Source: SIG644 sp045613985 (GTDB taxonomy: Bacteria; Bacillota; Clostridia; Oscillospirales; CAG-272). From it: a stretch of 64,000 nucleotides of DNA. Below, one piece after another: positions 42,056-50,652 of this stretch. Within the stretch, counting starts at the first letter, position 1. The number at the start of each line of letters is the position of its first letter. The notes below the pieces were generated by a model that was not told where the DNA came from, did not search any database, and worked only from the letters and a program-made list of their open reading frames with translations. The position numbers were made by a program, and so were the translations under genes. The stretch is from positions 56,999 through 120,998 of the forward strand of contig JAZLCA010000036.1 of NCBI GenBank assembly GCA_045613985.1, read 5' to 3'.

Positions 42056-44941
42056 TCAATAGCCAAGATATCTGTAGTAGTAGCACAGCTTGGTCCAGGA
42101 GTGTTCAACGCCCTTGAAGGTGTACTTATCCATCAGTGTCTGCAAGATTTCAGCCAGCTGCTCGTCAACCGGAACACAGCCCTGACGCTCGGGATAACCC
42201 TCTTCGTCCAGCATTTTATCAATGTAGGTCTTGAAGATGTCGGTCATATCCTTGCCGTCACCGTGATAGATACCCTTGATGATATCATCCATCTCGTACA
42301 GTTCCCAATAAGCATCGAAATCATCGCCCCACATCTGGCGCAGCTTATCCTCATCCTTCCCTGCCTTCTCCCATGCGCTCAGACCCATATGGTCGTACTC
42401 GGAGAGCGCGAAGTTGAATGCGTGGGTGTTGGCCATGTCCTTAAGAGACTGGCTGGTGAAAATATTGGTCGTCAGATAAAAGTCGGCGTACAACAGGGAG
42501 CCCTTGGTACCGTCGGCCTTTTTGTGATAGTAATAACCGTCATCACCGAGGATAACGTCGATACCGCCTGCAATGGTGTTACCCATCGAATCACCCGTGC
42601 CCAGTTCGAACTCGAAGGGACCATGGGATGCAACGATGAAATAGTCAAAGGTAGGCGCGATATAGTTGATTTCAAAGGTGAATGAACCTGCACCGTAGAT
42701 GTCGTAATAAGCAAAGTCAATATAATAGGCCTGACCAGCCTCCATGTATGCAACCATGGAAGCGTTGTTGTGATCTCTGGTCAGTTGCGTGGTCACGTTG
42801 CCGTGCTCATCCTTGACCTCGGTCTCGATGAGCAGATCGGGGCAGAAACGCTCGCCCTCATCGCCGCTGGTGTACAAAATTCTGTCACCAAATTCGAGCC
42901 ACTGCTTATCGTCGCCGATAAAGATCCAACCATCGACCTCTTGGGATGCACCGCCCGAGGTGATGCGGTAAACGCCCGATTTTTCGGGAACGAACTTATA
43001 CAGATAACCTCTGGGCAAAATATTCACACCAATGTACTCAACTCTGTTCGGCTTTCCTTCGGTGGCAATATATGCACTATGCGTCGAGAGTCCCTTGATG
43101 GGGTCCTCAAACTGAGCAATGGGGGTACCATCCTCATTCTTACCGTAAGCGTCATAGTAGGAGCACAGCTGCAACCAAGTATTTTCATCCGTATTGAAGC
43201 CGTACTTTTGAACGTAAGCCTCCAAATAGGTGCGCAACTCTTCGGTAACGCTGCAAAAAGTGTAAACCTTGGAGTTCGCCGCGTAATTACAATATTTTTC
43301 CAGCGCGGCAAAGCAGTCCTTGCCATCGACCGTGAAAACACCGTCTTGATACAGGTTTTCAGCAACGGAGGTGCTCGAGAAGGTAGAACCGTAAATCAGC
43401 TTTGCCAAGAGAATCGGTCCATTTTCACTGCCTACATGATAGTAGCCGTCGTTGGGATTCAAATAGATCTGGGGGTAGGTAAACGTATCATTCGCACCCT
43501 TGGTTGCCGCTTCTCTGGGGATATAGGAAACCACAGTCACGTCCTTGGCATCCACAACGCGGAAATCCTTGAGGTAAACAACGTCATCGCCGGCACGGTC
43601 GGAAATGTCCTTGTAGTAAACCAGAGCAACGTCATACTCTCCGTCCTCGGTAGCAACCCACGGGCAGCATTCTCTCCATTGCGAGCTGATACCCGAGATC
43701 TGATAAATATCCTCGCCGTTGACCAAAACGTACAGCACGTCGTAGCCGCTGTCCGTAGAAGAGAAATAATCGAACATAAACGCCTGTCCCGCCTTGAGCG
43801 TTACCTTGGCGTGCAGGGTTGCAAAAGAGCTGTCCAGATCGGCATTGGAGGGAATGATGCACTTGACACCGTCTTTCTCCGTAATCTCAAAGGGCCAGGA
43901 ATATTCAGCATCCACCTCACCCAACTCAGGGGTATAGGTGACGGTGATATCGCCCTTGTTCAGCACCTCGGAAAGCTCCTCGCTGGAGGGCATCTCCTTG
44001 TCGGGCTTGGCCGCAGGGATCAGCTCGGACACATCACCGTAGGTTCCCTGTCTGTAATCGTCCGATACGTAGTGAGCGAACATATTGGTGAAATACTTTT
44101 CGCTGGGGATAGCGCCAACGTGATACAAAGAAATCATACCGTAGCGGTCGATCATGACAGTGACGGGGTTACCGGGAACGTTGAAAGCATCTTCTACGCC
44201 CGCAGTATCCTTGGCCATGGGGAAGGCCAGCTCGTAGCCATAATAGCCTGCCTTGAAATCAGCCACGTCCTTTTGGCTGTCGCCGCCGTAATTGTTCAGA
44301 GCAACGATCTCGATCTGATCCTGATACTGCAGATAGGCGTTGTTCATATCGGGGAACTCTTCCACGCAGTAGGTGCAGGTAGTATACCAGAAGTTGAGCA
44401 TGACTGCCTTTTTGGTTTTGAGCAGTTCGGAAAGCTTGATGGTCTGGCCGTCCGACGTAGTCACCTCAAAGTCGTGCATGATCATGCCAAGCTTGTAGGA
44501 AACTCCCGACAGGTCCTGATCTTCAATTACCTCCGATACCAATACGATATTGGTGCCGTTGGTTCCTACGTCATACTTATCCTTGAGGATATAACCCTCG
44601 GGAACGCCCGAAAGCTCTGCCTTATAATCGGGGGAAGCAGGCAGGGTAAAAGAAACGTTTCCGTTTTCATCGGTAGAATTTTTGGCAACAATATAACCGT
44701 CGGTATTATAAATATACACCATAATACCGTCCATAGCCATACCGCCGGCCGTCTTGATGGAAATCGTATAGATCGCCTCGCCGGGATTGGTACCGGGATT
44801 CACGATTTCGCCGGGCTGATCGCCGGGTTGTTCCTCGTCCGGAGGCGTCTGGGGATCCTTGCAAGCAGACAGTACGGACGCCACACTCAACAGCATCAGA
44901 ATCGCCAGCACAAGGGACAACAGTCTCTTGGTTTTGTTCAT
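42056..44941 (-). CDS. Lipoprotein with TlpA thioredoxin domain and two DGYYH modules
   Basis: A 961-residue surface lipoprotein (lipobox LSAC, Cys27). After a prealbumin-like domain (about 55-140) comes a TlpA/AhpC-type thioredoxin domain (about 147-320) with active-site cysteines C189 and C192 in 'WYTTCTYC' and the cis-proline region 'GNPVTVMID'. A jelly-roll-like region follows (about 345-480), then two copies of the DGYYH module: the first near 500-630 with 'WLQLCSYY', the second near 800-961 ending 'LCYYYRYLGY'. A possible reading is an outer-face thiol protein that receives electrons from the nearby polyferredoxin-TlpA fusion. Two promoters precede it. Confidence 0.88.
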   Translation of the reverse strand: MNKTKRLLSLVLAILMLLSVASVLSACKDPQTPPDEEQPGDQPGEIVNPGTNPGEAIYTISIKTAGGMAMDGIMVYIYNTDGYIVAKNSTDENGNVSFTLPASPDYKAELSGVPEGYILKDKYDVGTNGTNIVLVSEVIEDQDLSGVSYKLGMIMHDFEVTTSDGQTIKLSELLKTKKAVMLNFWYTTCTYCVEEFPDMNNAYLQYQDQIEIVALNNYGGDSQKDVADFKAGYYGYELAFPMAKDTAGVEDAFNVPGNPVTVMIDRYGMISLYHVGAIPSEKYFTNMFAHYVSDDYRQGTYGDVSELIPAAKPDKEMPSSEELSEVLNKGDITVTYTPELGEVDAEYSWPFEITEKDGVKCIIPSNADLDSSFATLHAKVTLKAGQAFMFDYFSSTDSGYDVLYVLVNGEDIYQISGISSQWRECCPWVATEDGEYDVALVYYKDISDRAGDDVVYLKDFRVVDAKDVTVVSYIPREAATKGANDTFTYPQIYLNPNDGYYHVGSENGPILLAKLIYGSTFSSTSVAENLYQDGVFTVDGKDCFAALEKYCNYAANSKVYTFCSVTEELRTYLEAYVQKYGFNTDENTWLQLCSYYDAYGKNEDGTPIAQFEDPIKGLSTHSAYIATEGKPNRVEYIGVNILPRGYLYKFVPEKSGVYRITSGGASQEVDGWIFIGDDKQWLEFGDRILYTSGDEGERFCPDLLIETEVKDEHGNVTTQLTRDHNNASMVAYMEAGQAYYIDFAYYDIYGAGSFTFEINYIAPTFDYFIVASHGPFEFELGTGDSMGNTIAGGIDVILGDDGYYYHKKADGTKGSLLYADFYLTTNIFTSQSLKDMANTHAFNFALSEYDHMGLSAWEKAGKDEDKLRQMWGDDFDAYWELYEMDDIIKGIYHGDGKDMTDIFKTYIDKMLDEEGYPERQGCVPVDEQLAEILQTLMDKYTFKGVEHSWTKLCYYYRYLGY

Positions 44942-44956
44942 AGTATTTCTCCTTCA

Positions 44957-44984
44957 ACTATATTCAAAATATATCATAGGTCAA
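44957..44984 (-). promoter_or_regulatory. Second, weaker promoter of the TlpA lipoprotein gene
   Basis: Minus strand: TTGACC (44979-44984), 16-nt spacer, TATAGT (44957-44962), downstream of the main promoter and very near the start codon. Confidence 0.45.
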
Positions 44985-45003
44985 AAGCGCACATGAATAA
45001 TCC

Positions 45004-45032
45004 ATTATATCATGCCAAAAAGCATATGTCAA
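45004..45032 (-). promoter_or_regulatory. Sigma-A promoter of the TlpA lipoprotein gene
   Basis: Minus strand: TTGACA (45027-45032), 17-nt spacer, TATAAT (45004-45009), both full consensus. Confidence 0.85.
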
Positions 45033-45102
45033 GTTTTATTAAAGCAAAGCGGCAAAAATTCGCCTGAAATTCGCACTTTTTTCACACATTCTTGCATTTT
45101 GA

Positions 45103-45131
45103 TTGACAAAATAAGACGAGAGTGATATAAT
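45103..45131 (+). promoter_or_regulatory. Sigma-A promoter of the cysteine desulfidase operon
   Basis: TTGACA (45103-45108), 17-nt spacer, TATAAT (45126-45131), divergent from the lipoprotein promoter about 70 bases away. Confidence 0.88.
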
Positions 45132-45184
45132 CAAACTATATGCGGCGGATATAGCGCCGCTGCTTGATCACACGGGAGAATATT

Positions 45185-46465
45185 ATGTCGCTGTCGGAAC
45201 AAATCGTCCAAACCTATAAAAGCATTTTGAAAGAAGAGCTGGTCGTTGCCATGGGCTGTACCGAGCCCATTGCCATCGCTTACGCGGCGGCCGTTTTGCG
45301 CCATGCGCTGGGAGATGTGCCTCAAAGCATCCGCATTGGTCTGAGCGGCAACATCATCAAAAACGTCAAAAGCGTTATCGTTCCCGCAACGGGAGGTATG
45401 CGCGGCATCGGTGCGGCCGTTGCCGCCGGTCTTGTCGCCGGCTGCCCCGAGCGCAAATTGGAGGTGCTGTGCGCCCTGAAACCGGAAGATACCGTGAGTA
45501 TTCGCCGGCTCCTGGAGGAGGTTTCGGTCGAAATCCACGAGACGGACTCGGGTACCCCCTTTGAGATCGATCTGCACGGAAAAACGCCCTCGCACGAGGT
45601 CCGCGTTCATTTGATCAACCGCCATACCAATATCACCGACGTCATCCGTGACGGCGAGGACCTGACCTCCCACTACCGTCTCAATGAAGCGGCTACCGAA
45701 ACCTACGCTGCCGACCGCGCCCTGCTCAACGTCAAGGACATCGTCACCTTTGCCGACGAAGTACCGCTGGACGATATTGCCCCCCTGCTCCGCCGCCAGA
45801 TCGACATGAACATGGCCATCGCCCGTGAAGGATTGACGGAAAGCTACGGTGCTTCCATCGGCCGCATCATTTACGCCAACGGCACCTGTATTTTGCGCGA
45901 TCTCGCTCGCGCCTATGCGGCCGCAGGCTCGGATGCCCGCATGAACGGCTGTGAATTGCCCGTTTGCATCATCTCGGGCAGCGGTAACCAGGGCATCCCC
46001 GCCTCCGTTCCCGTCGTCGTTTACGCCGAGGCAATGGGAGCCGACGAAGAACAGCTGCTCCGCGCTTTGATTGTTTCCGATTTGATCACCATTCATCAAA
46101 AGACCGGCATCGGCTGTTTGTCTGCCTACTGCGGCGCCATTTCGGCCGGTTGCGGCTGCGGCACCGGTATTTGTTACTTAAAGGGCGGCAAATACTATGA
46201 GATCGCCCACTCGCTGGTCAATTCTCTTGCCATCCTTTCGGGCACCATCTGTGACGGAGCCAAAGCCTCCTGCGCGGCCAAGATTGCTATGGCGGTCGAG
46301 GCAGGCATCATGGGTTATGAAATGATGACGGCAGGCAAGCAATTCTACGGCGGAGACGGTATCATCACCAAGGGCGTCGAAAACACCATCCGCAACGTTG
46401 GAAAATTGGCCCGCGACGGCATGAGCGAAACCGACCGCGAGATCATTCGCATCATGCTCTCTTAA
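45185..46465 (+). CDS. cyuA: L-cysteine desulfidase / UPF0597 family (CyuA-like)
   Basis: A 426-residue iron-sulfur lyase expected to split L-cysteine into pyruvate, ammonia and sulfide (some members act on serine). Family features are 'GCTEPIAIAYAAAVLR' near the N-terminus, 'PATGGMRGIGAAVAAG', and the cysteine group 'CGAISAGCGCGTG' with 'GTICDGAKASCAAK' that binds the [4Fe-4S] cluster. The start at 45185 has GGGAGA upstream; the extra seven codons of the open frame begin with TTG. It is cotranscribed with asparaginase (28-base gap), fitting amino-acid catabolism. Confidence 0.9.
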   Translation: MSLSEQIVQTYKSILKEELVVAMGCTEPIAIAYAAAVLRHALGDVPQSIRIGLSGNIIKNVKSVIVPATGGMRGIGAAVAAGLVAGCPERKLEVLCALKPEDTVSIRRLLEEVSVEIHETDSGTPFEIDLHGKTPSHEVRVHLINRHTNITDVIRDGEDLTSHYRLNEAATETYAADRALLNVKDIVTFADEVPLDDIAPLLRRQIDMNMAIAREGLTESYGASIGRIIYANGTCILRDLARAYAAAGSDARMNGCELPVCIISGSGNQGIPASVPVVVYAEAMGADEEQLLRALIVSDLITIHQKTGIGCLSAYCGAISAGCGCGTGICYLKGGKYYEIAHSLVNSLAILSGTICDGAKASCAAKIAMAVEAGIMGYEMMTAGKQFYGGDGIITKGVENTIRNVGKLARDGMSETDREIIRIMLS

Positions 46466-46493
46466 TCCAATCCATACTGAAATCAGGTGTATT

Positions 46494-47498
46494 ATGAAAA
46501 AAATCCTTATGATCGGCACCGGCGGCACCATCGCTTCGGACGTCACCCCCACGGGTCTTTCCCCCGAGTTGAATCCCGGCCGTCTGTTGGAATTTATCCC
46601 CAACATTCACAAGCACTGTGAGGTGGACTGCGTCCAATGCTACAGCCTGGACAGCACCAATATCCGTCCCAAGCACTGGTTGGGGCTGGCGCAAACGGTG
46701 CGTGACAACTACGACAGCTACGACGGCTTTGTCATTTCGCACGGCACCGATACCATGGCCTATACCGCCGCTGCCCTGAGCTATCTCATCCAGAACAGCG
46801 CAAAGCCCATCGTCATCACGGGAGCGCAGAAGCCCATCTGGTTTGACAGCACCGACTCCAAGCGAAATCTAACCGATGCCTTCCTTTACGCCTGCCACGG
46901 AAGCGGCGGTGTTGTCATCGTCTTTGACGGCAAGGTCATTTTAGGCACGAGAGCAAGAAAGACCTATTCCAAGAGCTTTCAGGCATTTTCCAGCGTCAAT
47001 TACCCCATCTTGGCTGTTTTGCAGGATGAAAAGCTGCTGCAATATATCCATGCAGACGCCTCGCCAAATGCCCACGTGTTTTACAACACCCTCAACGCAA
47101 ACGTAGGCCTTCTCAAGCTGTTCCCCGGTATGCAGAGCGACGTCGTGGATTATATGCTGGAGCATCACGACGGATTGATCATTGAAAGCTTCGGCGTTGG
47201 CGGGCTTCCCGAATACTCCGACTTCTACGACAGCGTGCGAAGAGGTGCCGAGAGCGGCAAGGTCATCGTCATGACCACGCAGGTACCCAACGAAGGAAGT
47301 GATCTGTCCGTTTACGTTGTGGGAGGACACCTCAAGAGCACCGTTCGCATTCTGGAAGCACACGACATGACCACCGAAGCCGCGCTGACCAAGCTGATGT
47401 GGATCATGGGTCAGACCAACGATTTCGAGCGAATCAAATCCATGTTTTATACCCCTGTCGCCAAGGATATTTTGTATTCCGAAAGCTACGGAGAATAA
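46494..47498 (+). CDS. ansA: L-asparaginase, type I
   Basis: A 334-residue cytoplasmic enzyme hydrolysing asparagine to aspartate and ammonia. The first catalytic threonine is Thr12 in 'GTGGTIAS'; the second motif is 'HGTDTMAYTA'. There is no signal peptide, as in AnsA-type asparaginases. The second gene of the cysteine desulfidase operon, with an AGGTG site, it ends at the bidirectional hairpin at 47506-47535. Confidence 0.93.
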   Translation: MKKILMIGTGGTIASDVTPTGLSPELNPGRLLEFIPNIHKHCEVDCVQCYSLDSTNIRPKHWLGLAQTVRDNYDSYDGFVISHGTDTMAYTAAALSYLIQNSAKPIVITGAQKPIWFDSTDSKRNLTDAFLYACHGSGGVVIVFDGKVILGTRARKTYSKSFQAFSSVNYPILAVLQDEKLLQYIHADASPNAHVFYNTLNANVGLLKLFPGMQSDVVDYMLEHHDGLIIESFGVGGLPEYSDFYDSVRRGAESGKVIVMTTQVPNEGSDLSVYVVGGHLKSTVRILEAHDMTTEAALTKLMWIMGQTNDFERIKSMFYTPVAKDILYSESYGE

Positions 47499-47505
47499 AA
47501 AAGCA

Positions 47506-47535
47506 AAAGCCGCGGGAATCACTCCTCGCGGCTTT
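47506..47535. terminator. Bidirectional terminator after ansA
   Basis: Stem AAAGCCGCG with CGCGGCTTT plus inner pairs; followed by CGTTTTTTATT on the plus strand. It also closes the minus-strand unit ending at 47542. Confidence 0.8.
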
Positions 47536-47541
47536 CGTTTT

Positions 47542-48057
47542 TTATTCCATGCTTACCTCAACCCGCTCTTGTTCCGTCACTTCTTCCATGACCATGAGTA
47601 AAAGGCCTTTGAAAACGACAAAATTAATCACCGGTACCCAGCCGAGCAAAATGGCTAAGCTACGCTCGCGGCGGCCCAATTTGCGCGAAACCAAGCAAAC
47701 GGACAAAATGCCGTTGAGAAAAACAGCCAATTCTGCGGCAAGGCATACAATCACACTGACGCCAAACAATTCAGAATTGCTTCCCTTCGTGACAGCAAAA
47801 AGAACAACGTGATACAAGCTCGCGGGGATAACGGATACTGCATACAAAAGAAGCATCACGGCGCCGTGATAGCATATCTTGATACGCTTGGCTTCGGTCG
47901 CAGGCTCCCACATACCCGCCAAAAAATGAAACAGCACATACGCGGGCACAATGGCGATCAAAAGCAGCGGCTGTGCCTGAATGGCCACATAGCTGTTTGC
48001 AACAACGCAAAGCAACCACAGGTGCAAAAGATTGGGAAGAGTAAGAACGCGTCTCAT
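47542..48057 (-). CDS. Four-helix integral membrane protein
   Basis: A 171-residue protein of unknown function with four predicted transmembrane helices (about residues 8-50 as two, 63-85, 97-120 and 135-155) and a short acidic cytoplasmic C-terminus. It overlaps the phosphatase gene upstream by 4 bases (ATGA), so the two are translationally coupled. No family was recognised. Confidence 0.7.
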   Translation of the reverse strand: MRRVLTLPNLLHLWLLCVVANSYVAIQAQPLLLIAIVPAYVLFHFLAGMWEPATEAKRIKICYHGAVMLLLYAVSVIPASLYHVVLFAVTKGSNSELFGVSVIVCLAAELAVFLNGILSVCLVSRKLGRRERSLAILLGWVPVINFVVFKGLLLMVMEEVTEQERVEVSME

Positions 48058-48530
48058 ACGGTTTCCTCCTTGATCAGTTGGTGCAGCATGGCCGTGCAGC
48101 CCTCCAAAATATCCCGATATGCGATGTCAAAGCGATCGGAATACCAAGGATCTGCAACGTCACCGCCCCGTGCGGTATAGTCCATCAGCTTTCGGATTTT
48201 TCCCTGAGGATCACCGCTCAAAATTCGGTGCATATTTCGAATGTTGGCACTGTCCATGCCAACAAACAAGTCATATTTGTCATAATCGGTACAGCGCAAC
48301 TGTACCGCACGCTTTCCGTCACAAGAAATACCGTGACGTGCCAGCTCTTCTTTGGCGGGCGGATAGACGGGATTGCCCACGCCGTGCCATATCTCTTCCG
48401 TGCTGGTCGCGCAAGAGGCCACGGTGAATTGCTCCGCCATGCCTTTTTGTTCCATCAGCGACTTGAAAATAAACTCCGCCATGGGTGAGCGGCAGATGTT
48501 GCCGTGGCATACGAACATGATGCGCTTCAT
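48054..48530 (-). CDS. Low-molecular-weight protein-tyrosine phosphatase
   Basis: A 158-residue cytoplasmic phosphatase. The P-loop C8-HGNIC-R14 (CX5R) followed by S, and the general-acid Asp in 'VADPWYSD', mark the family; length is usual. It sits between two small membrane proteins, overlapping both by 4 bases, an arrangement without an obvious exopolysaccharide kinase partner. The substrate is unknown; tyrosine-phosphate on membrane proteins is one possibility. Confidence 0.93.
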   Translation of the reverse strand: MKRIMFVCHGNICRSPMAEFIFKSLMEQKGMAEQFTVASCATSTEEIWHGVGNPVYPPAKEELARHGISCDGKRAVQLRCTDYDKYDLFVGMDSANIRNMHRILSGDPQGKIRKLMDYTARGGDVADPWYSDRFDIAYRDILEGCTAMLHQLIKEETV

Positions 48531-49048
48531 GCGTCCTCCTCCGACCCTCGCAGGCAGTATTTTTCCGCATTGTACAGAGAGGCAAGCGTTCCCTTGTCAT
48601 CCCGATAGACCACAAGAATAAAGGACGTGCCCCGACAATAATTCTCATAATTGCCCAATTGAGTGAACTCGCCGTGGTGTTCAAAATAAAGGTGGCTCCG
48701 GTCAGGACCGTGGGTGCTGGGTGAATAGTAGACGCTGACCAGCGTATCCTCAAAAATATCATATTTCCCACGCACAAACAGATACGCGTTTTTGCAGGGA
48801 GGAGCGAAGAAAAGCGCCCCCAATCCGACGAATATCAAAATCAAAAATACGGCAATGGAAATAAACAAGGGATGGTATTGAGGGCGAATGCTGTCAAGCC
48901 CACCCAACCACAAGCCAACGATGAGGCCGCCACAGAGCCAAATAATTCCGACGGTTATCCCACGAGAGATCATATCCCCTTTGAGGTCGCTTCGAACATC
49001 CTCCTCGATTTTCTCGCGCGTCAAGACAATCTTCTCGTCCTTTTTCAT
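48527..49048 (-). CDS. Two-helix membrane protein of the phosphatase operon
   Basis: A 173-residue protein with two transmembrane helices (about residues 31-52 and 64-85) and a C-terminal soluble domain of about 85 residues rich in Tyr ('DTLVSVYYSPSTHG', 'YENYCRG'). The start at 49048 follows GAGGTGAT and is fixed by the promoter, which places the transcript start inside the longer open frame. First gene of the three-gene unit. Function unknown. Confidence 0.75.
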   Translation of the reverse strand: MKKDEKIVLTREKIEEDVRSDLKGDMISRGITVGIIWLCGGLIVGLWLGGLDSIRPQYHPLFISIAVFLILIFVGLGALFFAPPCKNAYLFVRGKYDIFEDTLVSVYYSPSTHGPDRSHLYFEHHGEFTQLGNYENYCRGTSFILVVYRDDKGTLASLYNAEKYCLRGSEEDA

Positions 49049-49067
49049 GCCATCACCTCTTTTTCTC

Positions 49068-49096
49068 ATTATAACCTTAACGTCAATTTTTGTCAA
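49068..49096 (-). promoter_or_regulatory. Sigma-A promoter of the phosphatase operon
   Basis: Minus strand: TTGACA (49091-49096), 17-nt spacer, TATAAT (49068-49073). The -35 box follows the U-tract of the preceding terminator by about 4 bases. Confidence 0.88.
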
Positions 49097-49106
49097 TAGG
49101 TAAAAG

Positions 49107-49131
49107 AAAAGCAGCCACTGGGGCTGCTTTT
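49107..49131 (-). terminator. Terminator of the DUF6612-like lipoprotein gene
   Basis: 10-bp stem (AAAAGCAGCC with GGCTGCTTTT) 12 bases past the stop, followed by TTCTTTTACC on the minus strand. Confidence 0.85.
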
Positions 49132-49143
49132 CCGAGTAATACG

Positions 49144-50520
49144 TTATTGAAATTTAACGCTGGTCGTGACCGTCAGGGTGACAGCCCCGTAAGATGCAAT
49201 CGTTCCCTTGGCGGTAACGGTGCTCAAAATAGTGACGATGGCCCCGTCCTTGACGGTAACCGTGATGACCTGGCCGACGGAAGACATCGTGCCGCCGTTA
49301 CCGGTGAAAACGGCCTCGTATTCGTCCCGGCTCAGATTGTCGCAAGTCAATTTATACACGCCGTCGCCCTTGTCCTCGATATTCGTGACGATATCAGGCG
49401 AATATTTGGACGTATTCATCAGCGATTGGATCCACTCGCGAGCCTGCTGCTCGGTCTGGGGATTGTCTTGAGACTGGGAGCCCGTTTTGACCGTCTGCTT
49501 GCCGTTTTTGTAGGAAATATCGTAGTTCGTTTTATTGATGAAGGCATCAATGTTGTAAGAATACCCATCTTCGCCCTCAGCAACCACGATGTCGTTTTCC
49601 TCCGTATAAACGGACAACTGCTTGCCGTCGGCGGCGCGGATGAGCTGCTTGAGGTCCAATTCAAATCTGCATTGCCCGCTCTCGCTCCGCTCCTCCAGCA
49701 TTTTCTCGATATCTTCCAGGATTCTGATATCATCGACCTTGGTGTAATCCTCTATCTTGATGGACTCGGTCGTTGTGATCGCTTCGTTGTACTGAGAGTA
49801 ATCCGCCGTTATGGAAACGACGGGCATATTTTTGGCTTCCTCAAACACAAAATCTATTTTGATCTGCTTGGCGCGATAGTCCGCGTCCGCGATCAGAACC
49901 AGCTTCAGATCCATCACCTCAACGGACAGGGTACTGTCGTCCAGCCCCATCTGCTTACTGATCTTCTCAATCGCCGTTTTGGTGTAGCCGGAGCAGATCA
50001 ACTCCCACGTGCCGTCCTCTTTTTTAGAAAAGTCCTTGGCGGTGCAATCCTTGATCAGATCAAGCGTGTCAAGCTCGCTTTCCAGGCGGTATTCCTTCGC
50101 CTCCTCGGCAGTCATGGACGAGTACAGCTTTTGGGCCGCGCCGTCCTGCTCGTTGGAGATAAAATAATTGCCTTTGTAATAGGCCTCGATATTCTTTTGC
50201 GTCTGATCCATGGACAACCCCTTGGCAGTAACCTTGGTGGTCGTTTCCGTGTAGAAGTAGTAATCTCCCTCAAGCTTCAGATCCTGGATGGTGTAGCCCG
50301 TGCCATCCCCCGTCACCTCAATGCCGTTGATGAAGAAGGTCATTTTCATACTCATATCGGCTCGGTAGGAATCCAGCGCATCCATTTGCTCGTCGATTCT
50401 GTCGTAAAGCTCTTGTGCGCTCTCGGGCTCACTCACCTTTGGTTCGTCGCCGCCGCACGAAACCATCATCACAGCCGCAAGCAACATACATACCAACAAA
50501 TAAAGAATTCTCTTTTTCAT
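49144..50520 (-). CDS. DUF6612-like lipoprotein
   Basis: A 458-residue lipoprotein of unknown function (lipobox MMVSC, start at 50520 behind AAGGAGG). It begins with a helix ('SAQELYDRIDEQMDALDSYRADM') and continues as an antiparallel beta sheet that resembles LolA/LppX-type lipid or ligand carriers. A second similar half starts near residue 270 ('IRILEDIEKMLEERSESG ... RFELDL'), so the protein may be an internal duplication. Single gene with its own promoter and terminator. Confidence 0.75.
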   Translation of the reverse strand: MKKRILYLLVCMLLAAVMMVSCGGDEPKVSEPESAQELYDRIDEQMDALDSYRADMSMKMTFFINGIEVTGDGTGYTIQDLKLEGDYYFYTETTTKVTAKGLSMDQTQKNIEAYYKGNYFISNEQDGAAQKLYSSMTAEEAKEYRLESELDTLDLIKDCTAKDFSKKEDGTWELICSGYTKTAIEKISKQMGLDDSTLSVEVMDLKLVLIADADYRAKQIKIDFVFEEAKNMPVVSITADYSQYNEAITTTESIKIEDYTKVDDIRILEDIEKMLEERSESGQCRFELDLKQLIRAADGKQLSVYTEENDIVVAEGEDGYSYNIDAFINKTNYDISYKNGKQTVKTGSQSQDNPQTEQQAREWIQSLMNTSKYSPDIVTNIEDKGDGVYKLTCDNLSRDEYEAVFTGNGGTMSSVGQVITVTVKDGAIVTILSTVTAKGTIASYGAVTLTVTTSVKFQ

Positions 50521-50552
50521 TATCGCAGTCCTCCTTATCAGATTGTAATTTT

Positions 50553-50581
50553 ATTATAGCATATCGCATCTTCAAAGTCAA
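50553..50581 (-). promoter_or_regulatory. Sigma-A promoter of the DUF6612-like lipoprotein gene
   Basis: Minus strand: TTGACT (50576-50581), 17-nt spacer, TATAAT (50553-50558). Confidence 0.85.
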
Positions 50582-50613
50582 GAACAGCATTTGTAAACAA
50601 AGTATCATGAAAC

Positions 50614-50648
50614 AAGCACCGCCCGACGTTTTTTGTCGAACGGTGCTT
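50614..50648 (-). terminator. Terminator of the esterase-peptidase-acyltransferase unit
   Basis: 8-bp outer stem (AAGCACCG with CGGTGCTT) and 4-bp inner stem across a T-rich loop, followed by TTGTTTCATG on the minus strand; it lies 5 bases past the acyltransferase stop. Confidence 0.65.
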
Positions 50649-50652
50649 TGCT

